Source: Erigeron canadensis
Lineage: Eukaryota; Streptophyta; Magnoliopsida; Asterales; Asteraceae
Assembly (NCBI RefSeq): GCF_010389155.1
Contig: NC_057763.1
Location: 4,154,649-4,218,648 of the forward strand
Length of the DNA stretch: 64,000 nucleotides
Reading direction: 5' to 3'
Under the pieces are notes generated by a model that saw only the letters and a list, made by a program, of their open reading frames with translations, ran no database searches and was not told the DNA's origin. Position 1 is the stretch's first letter, and each line of letters opens with the position of its first letter. The translations under genes were made by a program, and so were the position numbers. Below, one piece after another: positions 48,456-58,340 of this stretch.

Positions 48456-48826
48456 AACACTCTTAAAATAAGAACGGTGAGAACACTTAAAAACTACATT
48501 TTGATGCATTAAAAGTGCAAAAAACTAATATAGTGCATAACTAATTATCATTATTTAAGTGTTTAACAACACATTGATCCGTCAAAATTCGAAAAAATCA
48601 CGTTTTTTGTTGGATGCATCATTTTGATGAATATGCATCCAAAATGGATGCACAAACAAAAACGTGAGTTTCTCGATTTTGACATGCCAATGTGTTGTTA
48701 AACACTTAAATAAAGATAATTAGTTACACCATGTTAGGTTTATGGACTTTTAATGCATCAAAATGTAGTTTTAAGAGTTTTCACCATATAATTAGTTTAA
48801 GACTGTTCTTATTTGATTGTCCCCTA
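48456..48826. mobile_element. Foldback element family 2, first copy
   Basis: Arms containing TTTTGATGCATTAAAAG, TAAGTGTTTAACAACACATTG and TGATGAATATGCATCC are mirrored around about 48630. The right end GATTGTCCCCTA matches the inverted left end of the copy at 50327. The left terminus abuts foldback family 1. Confidence 0.82.
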
Positions 48827-48904
48827 TATATACATATATATATATATGGTAGAGATCCAGAGAGAAGGTTCTTAAGTAGAGAAAGGAGAGAAAATTCATT
48901 TTTT

Positions 48905-49840
48905 TGGGGGGCTAATAGGTTCTAAAGATACCATACTCGTCGACTTTTACTATGTAAGGTATCATCCCTAAAAACCTCCTAATACAATTACCAACGGTGT
49001 AATTAATTCTTAATTAGGGGATTACGAATACCACTTAAAATTTTAAGCGGTTTTGTCCACCAAAATACCTAGCTGTTTGATTATTTAGCTCGATATATAT
49101 GTGAAACAATTAATTTTCATGATCCAGGAAATGAATAGTAAATATTGATTGAAGCTATAATATAATGAAGAATAAAATAATTCAATATCAAATGCTTTGA
49201 AAAATTAACCTGTTTGATTACGAACCCAGAACATACAAACACTTCGAATTAGAACACTTCAAATGCAGATTACGACTTCAATACTTCAAATTAGAAGACG
49301 AACGTTTCACCAAAATACTCAGAATCATACCGTGAACAAACCCTCAACAACAGAAACCGAATAAAAAGGTCGCCGGAAAAAATGGTGATTCATTGGAAAC
49401 TTCAAATGCACATTACGGCTTCATTACTTCGAATTAGAACACGAACGTTTCACCAAAATACTCATAATCACACCGTAAACAAACCCTCAGCAACAGAAAT
49501 CGAATAGAAAGGTTGCCGGAAAAAATGTTGATTCGCCGGAAAACTTCAAATGCAGATTACAGCTTCAATACTTCGAATTAGAACACGAATATTTCACCAA
49601 AATACTCATAATCACACCGTGAACAAACCCTCAACAACAGAAATCGAATAAAAAGGTCGTCGGAAAAAATTGTGCGTAAACACACACACAAAACAACTTT
49701 TGGAAAACTGGATAGTGGTTTTGATGCTCGAAATACATCGCGTTTACACACAGTGGGCTTACATTAGGCGGTTTTTAGGGATAATACTTTACATAGCAAA
49801 AGTCGACGAGTATGATACCTTTAGAACCTATTAGCCCTTT
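48905..49840. mobile_element. TIR element (about 66-bp TIRs) with internal tandem repeats
   Basis: GGGGGCTAATAGGTTCTAAA at the left and its complement TTTAGAACCTATTAGCCC at the right continue through ATACCATACTCGTCGACTTT and ATCCCTAAAAACC. The interior is non-coding and mostly three tandem 143-144-bp units. No target duplication was resolved. Confidence 0.8.
49257..49690. repeat. Three tandem units of 143-144 bp
   Basis: Units begin CTTCAAATGCASATTAC at 49257, 49400 and 49544. Each contains CACGAACGTTTCACCAAAAT-type, CAAACCCTCA and GCCGGAAAAAAT segments. They lie wholly inside the TIR element at 48905-49840. Confidence 0.93.
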
Positions 49841-49974
49841 TTTTTAGCTTGTCTTTTTTATTTATTTATTATTTTTTTTTTTACCTTTTACATTCTTTTT
49901 TTTTAACTAATTCAATCCATAAAACATTTTAAAAAATGAATAAAAATAAAAAATTTCAAACCTGAGTTAATGAG

Positions 49975-50215
49975 TTATACATGTAAGGGTACGGTACGGG
50001 CTTCACCCTTAAGGATATTAATAAGGGGTAACTGGTAGGAGTGATAGGTCATAGAGAGTGATAAGTCATAGGGGGTGATCGGTCATGGGGTGATCGGTCA
50101 TGGGGTGATCTACCTAACGAGCTTCGCCCTAAGCTATCATGGCGCCGCCATACATTGAGAGGCTTCGCCTACAGCTTACGGTCTACGCCCTTTGAAAAAA
50201 AATATTTTTAAAATT
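49975..50215. repeat. Dispersed GC-rich repeat with short tandem units
   Basis: TACGGGCTTCACCC, GTGATAGGTCATAGA and tandem GTGATCGGTCATGGG, ending GCTTCGCCTACAGC. Related sequence occurs at 2040-2290 and 30540-30795. Confidence 0.7.
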
Positions 50216-50326
50216 TTTATATGGAATAAGTTAATTAAAGAAAGAATAAAATCAAAAACAAACATTCTCACTCTTCTCTCCTTAAGATACTTTCTTATTT
50301 GATCTATATATATATATATATATATA

Positions 50327-50735
50327 TAGGGCGACAATCAAATAAAGGGGACAATCAAATAAGAACAGTTTTAAAATAAGAACACGATGCTTAAAAACTA
50401 TATTTTGATGCATTAAAAGACCATAAAACTAACATAGTGTATAACGTATTATATTTATTTAAGTGTTTAACAACACATTGGCCCGTCAAAATCAAGAAAA
50501 TCATGTTTTTTTATTTTGTGCATCCCTCTTGGATGCATATTATTCAAAATGATGCATTCAACAAAAAGCGTGATTTTTTTTTATTTTGACGGATCACTGT
50601 GTTGTTAAACATTTAAATAATGATAATTAGTCATGTACTATGTTAGTTTTATGGACTTTTAATATATCAAAATGATGTTTTTCAGTGTTCTCACCATTCT
50701 TATTTTGAAAGTGTTCTCACCGGAGTGTTACCCTA
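50327..50735. mobile_element. Foldback element family 2, second copy
   Basis: Begins TAGGGCGACAATCAAATAA and ends GTGTTACCCTA. Arms AAGTGTTTAACAACACATTG and GATGCATTAAAAG are mirrored. About 410 bp, non-coding, inserted at a TATATA tract. Confidence 0.85.
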
Positions 50736-50746
50736 CATATATATAT

Positions 50747-50921
50747 GAGAAAAGTGAGTATGGGGCTGTTATGCACCCAACTTGGGTGAAAAACCTCTCA
50801 CATACCAACATTTTAATATTATGAATAAATGCTTGGCCCCCCATGATTTTTATGGTTTAAAAAAAGGTATGTGAGGGATTTTTCACCCAACTCAGGTGCC
50901 TAACAGCCTCATATTTTCTTA
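50747..50921. mobile_element. Short MITE with about 55-bp TIRs
   Basis: GGGCTGTTATGCACCCAACT...CTCTCACATACC at the left is inverted as GGTATGTGAGGG...AACTCAGGTGCCTAACAGCC at the right, around a short AT-rich centre. Confidence 0.82.
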
Positions 50922-50924
50922 ACC

Positions 50925-51473
50925 TATATATATATATAATAAAATTTTGAAAAGAAAATAACTTTTACACATACAACTACACTAATGATGTATTATATAT
51001 TCTAATCAGACAAAATGAAAACACTTTTTTCGACCTCTTGTTATATTATTATCAAAATTTAAAATAACTCAAACCTTTTACTATTCCAATGGAAAAATCT
51101 ATCTTAAAACTAATGTTTAGAGGATTAATGACCCAAAGAAGTGACTTCTGAAAACGAATGTAAGCTTTGTATGTAGTATTCTACTTTTTTAGAGATAAAA
51201 TTACAAATATTTATACTATATTATAATAATTATCACATCCTCTCTCATAAAAAATGTTAAATGCAAAATTACCATTTTACCCTTAATAGATTAATTTACA
51301 CCATTAATCCCTTATTTTCTAAATTATTTACATTATCTTTTTACATCAATTATATTTACATCAATTATTTACACAGTTATACCCACCACGAACAACACTA
51401 CCACGACAACCTTTATCACCGCCAATCGCCATCACCACCAAACCGCTGCCGCATCGCGCGGGTACAATGCTAG
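50925..51473 (+). mobile_element. Possible Helitron fragment, 3' end at 51473
   Basis: CCGCATCGCGCGGG, TACAATG and CTAG followed by T resemble a Helitron 3' hairpin plus CTRR. The 5' end is uncertain, with an AT-rich start after 50925. The CCACCACC-rich stretch at 51380-51450 is non-coding. Confidence 0.35.
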
Positions 51474-51632
51474 TACTTATAAATAAATAAAAAAACTGCA
51501 CTGTATCAAAATTGGAATGGGGATAATTGGACCCCACTATGTCTCCGTCCATGGACCTAAGTACACTTTGAGTACCTCGCATGGCTCAAAGAGCATAGCT
51601 TAGGATGTTTTAGTTTATTTTATTTTGAATAG

Positions 51633-52545
51633 TGATGAGCGTTCATTTTGTGATAAAAATCCCTATCGAAATGACTCATTTCTATATCTAAAATGAGTTA
51701 TTATTCTGGAACTATCGGTACTTAATGAGTCGTATGTTTACGTAGGTTACGGAACATTCGAGAGAGGGTAAATGACATCAAGTAACTCAAGATGAAGGCC
51801 TATGAAGTTACAAGACACAAGGAGGTGATTCGGGAGTCAAACGAAGACGTACGAGATGAAACAGCAGCCCCAACACCACTTGCAACCTAGCCAGCATCGC
51901 TGGCCAATACCCAACGCCGCTCCCGAAGACCTAGCGCTGGTGGCCCACTCCCAGCACTGCTGGCAAGCCCAGCCAGCGCCACTGGGTGACCCAGATCAGC
52001 AACCGACTTTACACTCTATATAAGTCGAACTAACCCTCAAAACCCTAAGAGAGAGTCGACTCAGCAGCCCTAGCCGCCCACTATCAACCCTTGTTCGTAG
52101 TTCTAGATTCCCAGAGGGTTTTGGAGCTTTTAACACCTTCTGATCTTCATCTACGATCTAGATCTACTCTTAGGGTTTTGGGAAAATTTTTTATTTCATT
52201 CGTCATTTTAATCCTTTAAATTCCAATCTTTTTGGCAAATTCTATTTATTTTAAAAACATTATGTGCAAACACGTCAAATTAATTGAATATTATATCATG
52301 TATGTTGAATCTCTTGCATCCCATTGAAACTATCCATGACGCTCATGAAACACCAAAATACATCTATGAATAGGTTAGAAAGTTTTACATGTGTTAATCC
52401 GATTACTCTCTAACCCAACACAGGCTTTCCTAACCACAATGATAAAACCTCAGTCAACTTCTAACCAATAAATTGAAAATTTTCCAAGGTGAATGCCTGA
52501 AATCCTAAACTATCTTTGAACATACTATGGTTCAGTTCTTTGATC
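51633..52545 (+). repeat. LTR-like promoter region (partial), interrupted by a Tat element
   Basis: Begins TGATGAGCGTTCATTTTGTG and has CTATATAAGTCG at 52016. Leader-like sequence with CTAAGAGAGAGTCGACTCAG follows. Several CCAGCRCYGCTGG dyads lie at 51891-51985, upstream of the TATA. No matching second LTR or TSD was found. If it is an LTR, it continues to the right of the Tat insertion at 58341. Confidence 0.4.
52017..52023 (+). promoter_or_regulatory. TATA box of LTR-like region
   Basis: TATATAA in CTCTATATAAGTCG, with four CCAGC/GCTGG dyads 30-130 bp upstream. Inferred. Confidence 0.5.
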
Positions 52546-52550
52546 ATAAA

Positions 52551-52951
52551 TGATGGTGTACCCACCATCACCAAGGATAAAGCCTCACCCTGAGAAGGCT
52601 AATAAGTCACCCAGGGTATTACGCAGCCCGAGTTAAAGAAGATAAACATTGAAAAGATATGATCATATCACTTCCTTAAATAAGGGAGATCGTTGCCAAA
52701 GATAAGAAACGCGTATGGAGACTTACTCTCCACGAAAAAGCTACTATAAAAGGGGGAAAAACCCTAAATCATGACGAGGAGACTTATTACGAGAAAACCC
52801 TAAAAACATATACTAGATCTCCGGAAAAAACCCTAAGAGATCTGGACACATCTAAACCGGCGTACAAAGGAGAAAAACTCCTACCAACAGAGAATCGCCG
52901 TCCCATCCACCAAAACACCCAAATCTTCTAACCTAAACCGATGTACAAACA
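52551..52951 (+). repeat. 5' LTR of Tat element (401 bp)
   Basis: TGATGGTGTACCC...GTACAAACA, with CTACTATAAAAGG (TATA-like) near 52742. Same length as the 3' copy at 57935. Confidence 0.92.
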
Positions 52952-53086
52952 ATTGGCGCCATCCGTGAGACAACCGCTACTCATCACCACAACCTACACC
53001 AAAAAGGTTAAAATCCGAAAAAAATTTCACATAGAAAATCACACAAGAAAGTTCAGATTCCCTGTTTCGACACTCAGATCCCAATA

Positions 53087-53588
53087 ATGTATGCCGGCAC
53101 AGATTCTAACAAAGCAACCATAAAACGAAAAGATCCAAAAGACTCACAAATCAAATTAAGAGATCTATGTTTTCCAGCTTTGGGAGACAAAAAAGCCAGC
53201 AAAGATCCATTAATAATACAAGCACAGATATTCGATATTTCGGTACGAAGAGTATATATTGATAATGGAAGCGAATGCGACATTATATACGAACACTACT
53301 TCCTGCAATTACCAGAAGCGATAAAGGCAAGAATGACAAACCCCACAGGCCCACTTGCAGGATTTGCCGGAAACCGCGTATGGCCCCTGGGGTAATAGAT
53401 CTCGATATCACCCTAGGGAACCCTCCGTTTGCACGAACGAAAACCTAGATTTCACTGTAGTGCGAGCACCCTCACCTGACAACCTTCTCCTGGGAAGACC
53501 AGCAATACAACGAATGGAGATGGTACCTTCCATAGTTCACGCCATGGTATTGTTCCAAACGAAATCAGGCGTGGGAATGATAAAATGA
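53087..53588 (+). pseudogene. Tat protease region
   Basis: Two overlapping frames with a break near 53360-53395. The first has VRRVYIDNGSECDIIYEHYF, an aspartic-protease active site (DNGS where DGGS/DTGS is usual in this lineage). The second has NLDFTVVRAPSPDNLLLGRP, the LLGRP flap-end motif. The 5' gag portion is missing. The interval to 53822 has several stops but still reads as linker before RT. Confidence 0.82.
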
Positions 53589-53822
53589 AGTTATGATCAG
53601 ACAAAGCAAATTAGAGAGGTCAAAAAATCAAAGGAGGAACCAGGAGAAATGAAGGAACCTAGCCAGAACGATCAAGTTCAAGAAAATGACAAGGTACTCG
53701 TGAACCCAGCCTTTCCGGATCAGCTAATTACCATAGGGAAGGGACTGCCAGAAAATTTAAAAAAGAAGTTACAAAAATTATTACAATAAAACATCGATAT
53801 ATTCACATAGGAATACGCGGAT

Positions 53823-55214
53823 ATGACAGGGGTCCCCAGGGTGCTCACCCTAGGGGAACAGACTTTTGTTACGGAGCACAGGCGGAATGAACGAAAAAGT
53901 ATGGAACCCGTGCGGCAAAAGAAAATAAGTCTATCAAACGATATAGATGAGACAACATGTAAAGAAGTAGATGAGCTGGTAAAGGCCAGAATCATAAGAG
54001 AAGCCACGTACCCTACATGGATTGCAAATCCAGTAATGGTGAAAAAGGGAGACGGAGGTTGGAGAATGTGTGTAGATTTCACGGATATAAATAAGGCATG
54101 CCCAAAAGACTGTTACCCGTTACCGAAAATAGACTGGAAAGTTGAATCTTTAGCAGAATATAAATGGAAGTGTTTCCTAGATGCATATAAAGGATATCAT
54201 CAAATACAAATGGCTGAGGATGAAGAAAAGACACCTTTTCACACAAGCAAAGGAACAATCTGCTACACAAAGATGCCATTTGGACTAAAGAATGCAGGAG
54301 CAACCTACCAACGACTCGTAGACAAAGCATTCCACAAACAAAGTGGGCGAAACCTAGAGGTCTACATAGTCGACATGGTCATCAAAAGCAGAACGGAGGA
54401 AGAACTACTCACAGATATCCAAGAAACCTTCGACATACTACGGAAGATAAAAATGAAGTTTAACCCCAAAAAATGCTCTTTTGGAATGGAAGCTGGGAAG
54501 TTCCTAGGGTATTATATCTCAAATAAGGGAATCCAAGCAAACCCATCTAAGGTAAACAAGATACTCGAATTACCAGCTCCAAAGATAGCAAAAGAGGTAC
54601 AAAGCCTAAACGGAAAACTCGTAGCATTAAGTCGTTTTCTCTCAAAACAAGCGGATAGACAATTGCCATTTTTCAAGACGCTAAAGAGCTGTGGGGCCAA
54701 AAAAGGATTCGAATGGACAAAGGAGGCTGACGAAGCATTCGAACAAATGAAAAAGCACATAGCAGAACTCCCCACCTTGAAATCCCCCAAGAAAGGAGAA
54801 ACCTTATTAATATACCTCGCAGCCTCCACTGAATGTGTTAGCGCAGTTCTATTAACAGAAAGGGACAAGAAACAAATGTCAATCTACTTTGTAAGCAGAA
54901 TACTACAAGGAGCAGAAGCAAACTACCTAGCACTTGTTCACGCAGCAAGAAGATTACGCAGGTACTTTCAAGGGCATCCAATTGTGGTACTCTCAACCAA
55001 GCCGTTACGACAAATTTTAACAAAGCCAGAAAAATCTGGAAGGATGGCAAACTGGGCAATCAAGCCAAGAGCATATGATATCGAGTACAGGGCAAGGCAC
55101 GCAGACAAAGGACAGATACTAGCAGACTTCATCACAGAAATAAAAGAAACAGGAAATTCAGTAACCCACTCCACTACGCTCACAGTCATTAGAGAAGCAG
55201 ATTCTGAAACCTGA
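53823..55214 (+). pseudogene. Tat reverse transcriptase-RNase H
   Basis: A 463-codon frame. RT motifs: WRMCVDFTDINKACPKDCYP, CFLDAYKGYHQI (first catalytic Asp), MPFGLKNAGATYQRLVD, and VYIVDMVIKS where YVDD is expected, so the first Asp of the catalytic pair is replaced by Val. Then FLGYYISNKGIQANPSK and RNase H-like sequence (LIYLAASTECVSAVL, EANYLALVHAARRLRRYF). The RT would be catalytically dead even if translated. The frame stops at 55214, before the second RNase H domain. Confidence 0.9.
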
Positions 55215-55602
55215 GAATTATATACGGACGGGGCGTCAAGTTCAAAAGGCTTTGGGGCCAGAATCTGCCTTATAAGTCCAGACAAGCAAGAATACACATA
55301 TGCCCTAAGATTCGAGTTTGAAACAACGAAGCAGAATACAAGGCACTGATAGCAGGATATGACTTGGCCAAGGATATGAAAATCAAGAGCATTAAAGCGT
55401 TCGTAGACTCCTAGCTGGTATGCAACCAAGTAAAAGGAGAATACGAGGCTAAGGGAGAAATCATAAGGCTATACCTAGGAAAAACAAAGGAGTTAATCGA
55501 GCAATTCAAAAGCTTCGACATCGAGCACATACGAAGAAATCAATACAAAAAAGCTGATGCCCTAACATTCGAACACCTGGGAAGAAAGTACTAATAGAGG
55601 TC
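55215..55602 (+). pseudogene. Tat additional RNase H-like domain
   Basis: After the stop, ELYTDGASSSKGFGARICL and YALRFEFE match the start of the second (archaeal-type) RNase H of Tat elements, including the DGASS motif. Frameshifts and stops follow near 55325 and 55410. Confidence 0.78.
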
Positions 55603-56878
55603 ATGAAAGAAAGATCCATATACGAGAAGCAGGTGCATGATTTAGTTAAAGAAGAGGGAAAAAACTGGATGACCCCGATAACCGAATATTTTGTGAGCGG
55701 AATACTGCCAGAGGACGAAAACGAAGCAAGGAAAATAAGAATTAAAGCCCCACAATACAAGTTGATGGATGGAAACCTTGACAAGAAGGCATTCTTGACC
55801 CCATGGTTACGTTGTGTGGGACCCAAACAAGCAGAAACAAAATTTTTTGAAATCCATGAAGGAATCTGCAGACTACATGCAGGACCCAAATCAGTAGCAA
55901 CAAAAGCACTACGCCTAGGGTATTTTTGGCCATCAATGCATAGAGACGCAGCCAAGCTTTTGCAAAATTGTAAAGAATGTCAACTACACGCAAACGTCCC
56001 CAGGCTACCAAAGCAGGACATGACGTCGGTTTCATCTGCATAGCCATTTACAAAGTGGGGAATCGACATAGTGGGACCACTACCAAAAGCACCAGGAAAG
56101 GTAAAGTTTCTAATTGTGGCTATTGATTATTTCACAAAATGGGTAGAAGCAAAACTAGTGGCAACAATAAACGGAAAGACAATAGAAAATTTCGTCTGGG
56201 AATATATAATATATCGCTTTGGGTTACCACAAATGATTGTCTCAGACAATAGGAAACAATTTGCGGAGGGTACGTTCACAAAAATGTGTCATAGGCTAAA
56301 CATAAAGCAATTCTTCACATCAGTATATCATCCACAAGGTAATGGACAAGTAGAAGCAATCAACAAGTAGATTGTGAAAGGAATGGAAAAAAGGGTGGGT
56401 GGATGAACTACCACTGGTACTCTGGGCACATCGTACGACACCAAAACAAAGCAATGGGGAAACCCCATTCTCCCTAGCCTTTGGGTTAGAAGCAGTCTTA
56501 CCCGCAGAAATACAAGTCTCCACATGTCGAACAGTAAACATAAATGAAAAAGATAATAATACAGAAATGCGTATAAACCTTGACCTTTTGGAAGAAAGAA
56601 GGGAAATTACTTCAATCAGAGAGGCTGCGTATAAGCAAAGAATTGAGAAATATTACAAGAAAAAAGTTCACCCAGATAGCTTCAAAGTCGGTGATTACGT
56701 CCTTCGACTCAACAGCGCAAGCCAAGTACAATACCTGGGGAAAATGGAACCAACGTGGGAAGGACCATATAAAGTTGATACAGTCATCGGAACTGGCGCC
56801 TACAAGCTTTCAACAACAGATGGCAACCCCGTTAGCAGGACATGGAACGCAACAAACCTGCGTAAGTTTTATTGCTGA
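55603..56878 (+). pseudogene. Tat integrase
   Basis: Frames 55603-56043, 56071-56370 and 56399-56878. The zinc domain has H near RLHAGPKSVATKALRLGYFW and CKECQLH; the catalytic core has WGIDIVGPL, MIVSDNRKQF and GNGQVEAINK. Stops occur at 56041-56043 (TAG) and 56368-56370 (TAG), and a frameshift near 56390 precedes LVLWAHRTTPKQSNGETPF and the C-terminal WEGPYKVDTVIGTGAYKL. Confidence 0.9.
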
Positions 56879-57332
56879 ATATATATATATATATATGGAT
56901 AACTAAATATATAAAGAGAAAAGAAGAGAAGACCTTCAACTCTTATGAGCAAATAAACATTCTATTTTAATTAAAGTGCACTACTTCAAAATTACAGGCC
57001 TGAAAAACTAAAGAACGGTAGGGACGCCTACCGGACTAATACAAGGACGGGTTACAAACCCTCCAGTATGCAAAAAAAATAAAATAACCGCGATTACAGT
57101 CGTCGGAACTATAGCCTGGACAAAAAATCCAAGAGCTAAAATTACGAAACGGGTAACAAAAACCCGGTAGCTAACATTAAATCGGATAAAGAGTCCGAGT
57201 ATCTATTTATGACCCGACCGACGAATCCGGACATATCTTATAAATATCAAAATCTTTACGAGCAGTTTGGTCGATGAGAGACTTCCCGGAAAGCGGATTC
57301 ACCTTGGTAAAGTGGTGCACAAAAGGAATTAC

Positions 57333-57695
57333 TTATGTCATTACCTTCTTATACTTAACCTGCAGAACGGAGAGTTCAGAACGAAGAAGCTGCAGCTGAT
57401 TTTCTCTATTCACCATCCTTTCTCGAGCGATCTGCAGCTGGAAATCTTTCATATCAAAAGCACGCTTCAAATTCTGAGCATCGGAGGAACGATCATCGGC
57501 AGAAACAACAACAAAACCTTGGGACGCACCACCTTCTCCAGAACGTTGCTTCAGAAATTCCAGATCCGATTCCAATCGGCGAATTTTTATCATATCAACA
57601 TACGACCTCGCACCAAGCTTAAACTTTTGGACAATAGTTTTTATCCAGCCATGTTTGCAGAAAACACTCATCTTTTTCCGGTAACCCCACTTCAT
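57333..57695 (-). CDS. Antisense ORF between integrase and 3' LTR of the Tat element
   Basis: An intact 120-codon ORF with ATG and stop on the strand opposite to gag-pol: MKWGYRKKMSVFCKHGWIKT, then RRLESDLEFLKQRSGEGG, VVVSADDRSSDAQNLKRAF and a Gln/Leu/Glu-rich C-terminus (RENQLQLLRSELSVLQVKYK) with coiled-coil-like spacing. Tat-lineage elements are known to carry extra ORFs here, some antisense (for example in Grande). Function unknown. It is open although the sense-strand domains of the same copy have several stops. The remaining 56879-57332 is non-coding. Confidence 0.55.
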   Translation of the reverse strand: MKWGYRKKMSVFCKHGWIKTIVQKFKLGARSYVDMIKIRRLESDLEFLKQRSGEGGASQGFVVVSADDRSSDAQNLKRAFDMKDFQLQIARERMVNRENQLQLLRSELSVLQVKYKKVMT

Positions 57696-57934
57696 TTATT
57701 TAAGTAACCTACCAAGCAAAAGTGGAAAACAATGAACCAGATCCAATTGCTCACCTTATATTGGGATACGAGACGCACTACCACCGATTCACAAAAAGGC
57801 CCATCAAAAATTCAATTTCGTCCAAAATCGCCCCTCCTAAAATCCTTCTAGAAGATAGCAGACCCCCAGGATTATCTCTTTGGCAAAGACTAACAACACG
57901 ATCTTGGCACATCATATTATTAGTCTGGGGGGCT

Positions 57935-58335
57935 TGATGGTGTACCCACCATCACCCAGGATAAAACCTCACCCTGAGAAGGCTTATAAGTCACCCAGAG
58001 TATTACGCAGCCCGGGTTAAAGAAGATAAACATTGAAAAGATATGATCATATCACTTCCTTAAATAAGGGAGATCGTTGCCAAAGATAAGAAACGCATAT
58101 GGAGACTTACTCTCCACGAAAAAGCTACTATAAAAAGCGGAAAAACCCTAAATCATGACGAGGAGATTCATTACAAGAAAACCCTTAAAGCACATACTAG
58201 ATCTCCGGAAAAAACTCTAAGAGATATGGACACATCTAAACCGGCGTATAAGGGAGAAAAACTCCTACCAACAGGGAATCGCTATCCCATCCACCAAAAC
58301 ACCCAAATCTTCTAACCTAAATCACTATACAAACA
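57935..58335 (+). repeat. 3' LTR of Tat element (401 bp)
   Basis: Same ends and length as 52551-52951. It is followed directly by the ATAAA target duplication. Confidence 0.92.
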
Positions 58336-58340
58336 ATAAA

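Larger units (their letters stand above)
52551..58335 (+). mobile_element. Tat-lineage Gypsy LTR retrotransposon, full-length but decayed
   Basis: Two 401-bp LTRs, primer site TGGCGCCATCCGTGAGA at 52954, protease, RT, RNase H, a second RNase H-like domain, integrase, an antisense ORF, a purine tract (TCTGGGGGGCT) before the 3' LTR, and a perfect 5-bp target duplication ATAAA (52546-52550 and 58336-58340). Most of gag is absent, since protease begins only about 130 bp after the primer site. By eye the LTRs differ at roughly two dozen positions. The dual RNase H and the extra ORF near the 3' LTR are hallmarks of the Tat group (Ogre/Retand/Grande relatives). Confidence 0.92.

Noticed and set aside
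55506..55955. 149-codon minus-strand ORF
   Set aside because: Fully antisense to the Tat integrase zinc domain.
57267..57707. 146-codon plus-strand ORF
   Set aside because: Overlaps the antisense ORF on the other strand; the minus frame has a proper ATG and coiled-coil-like pattern, while the plus frame looks like its shadow.
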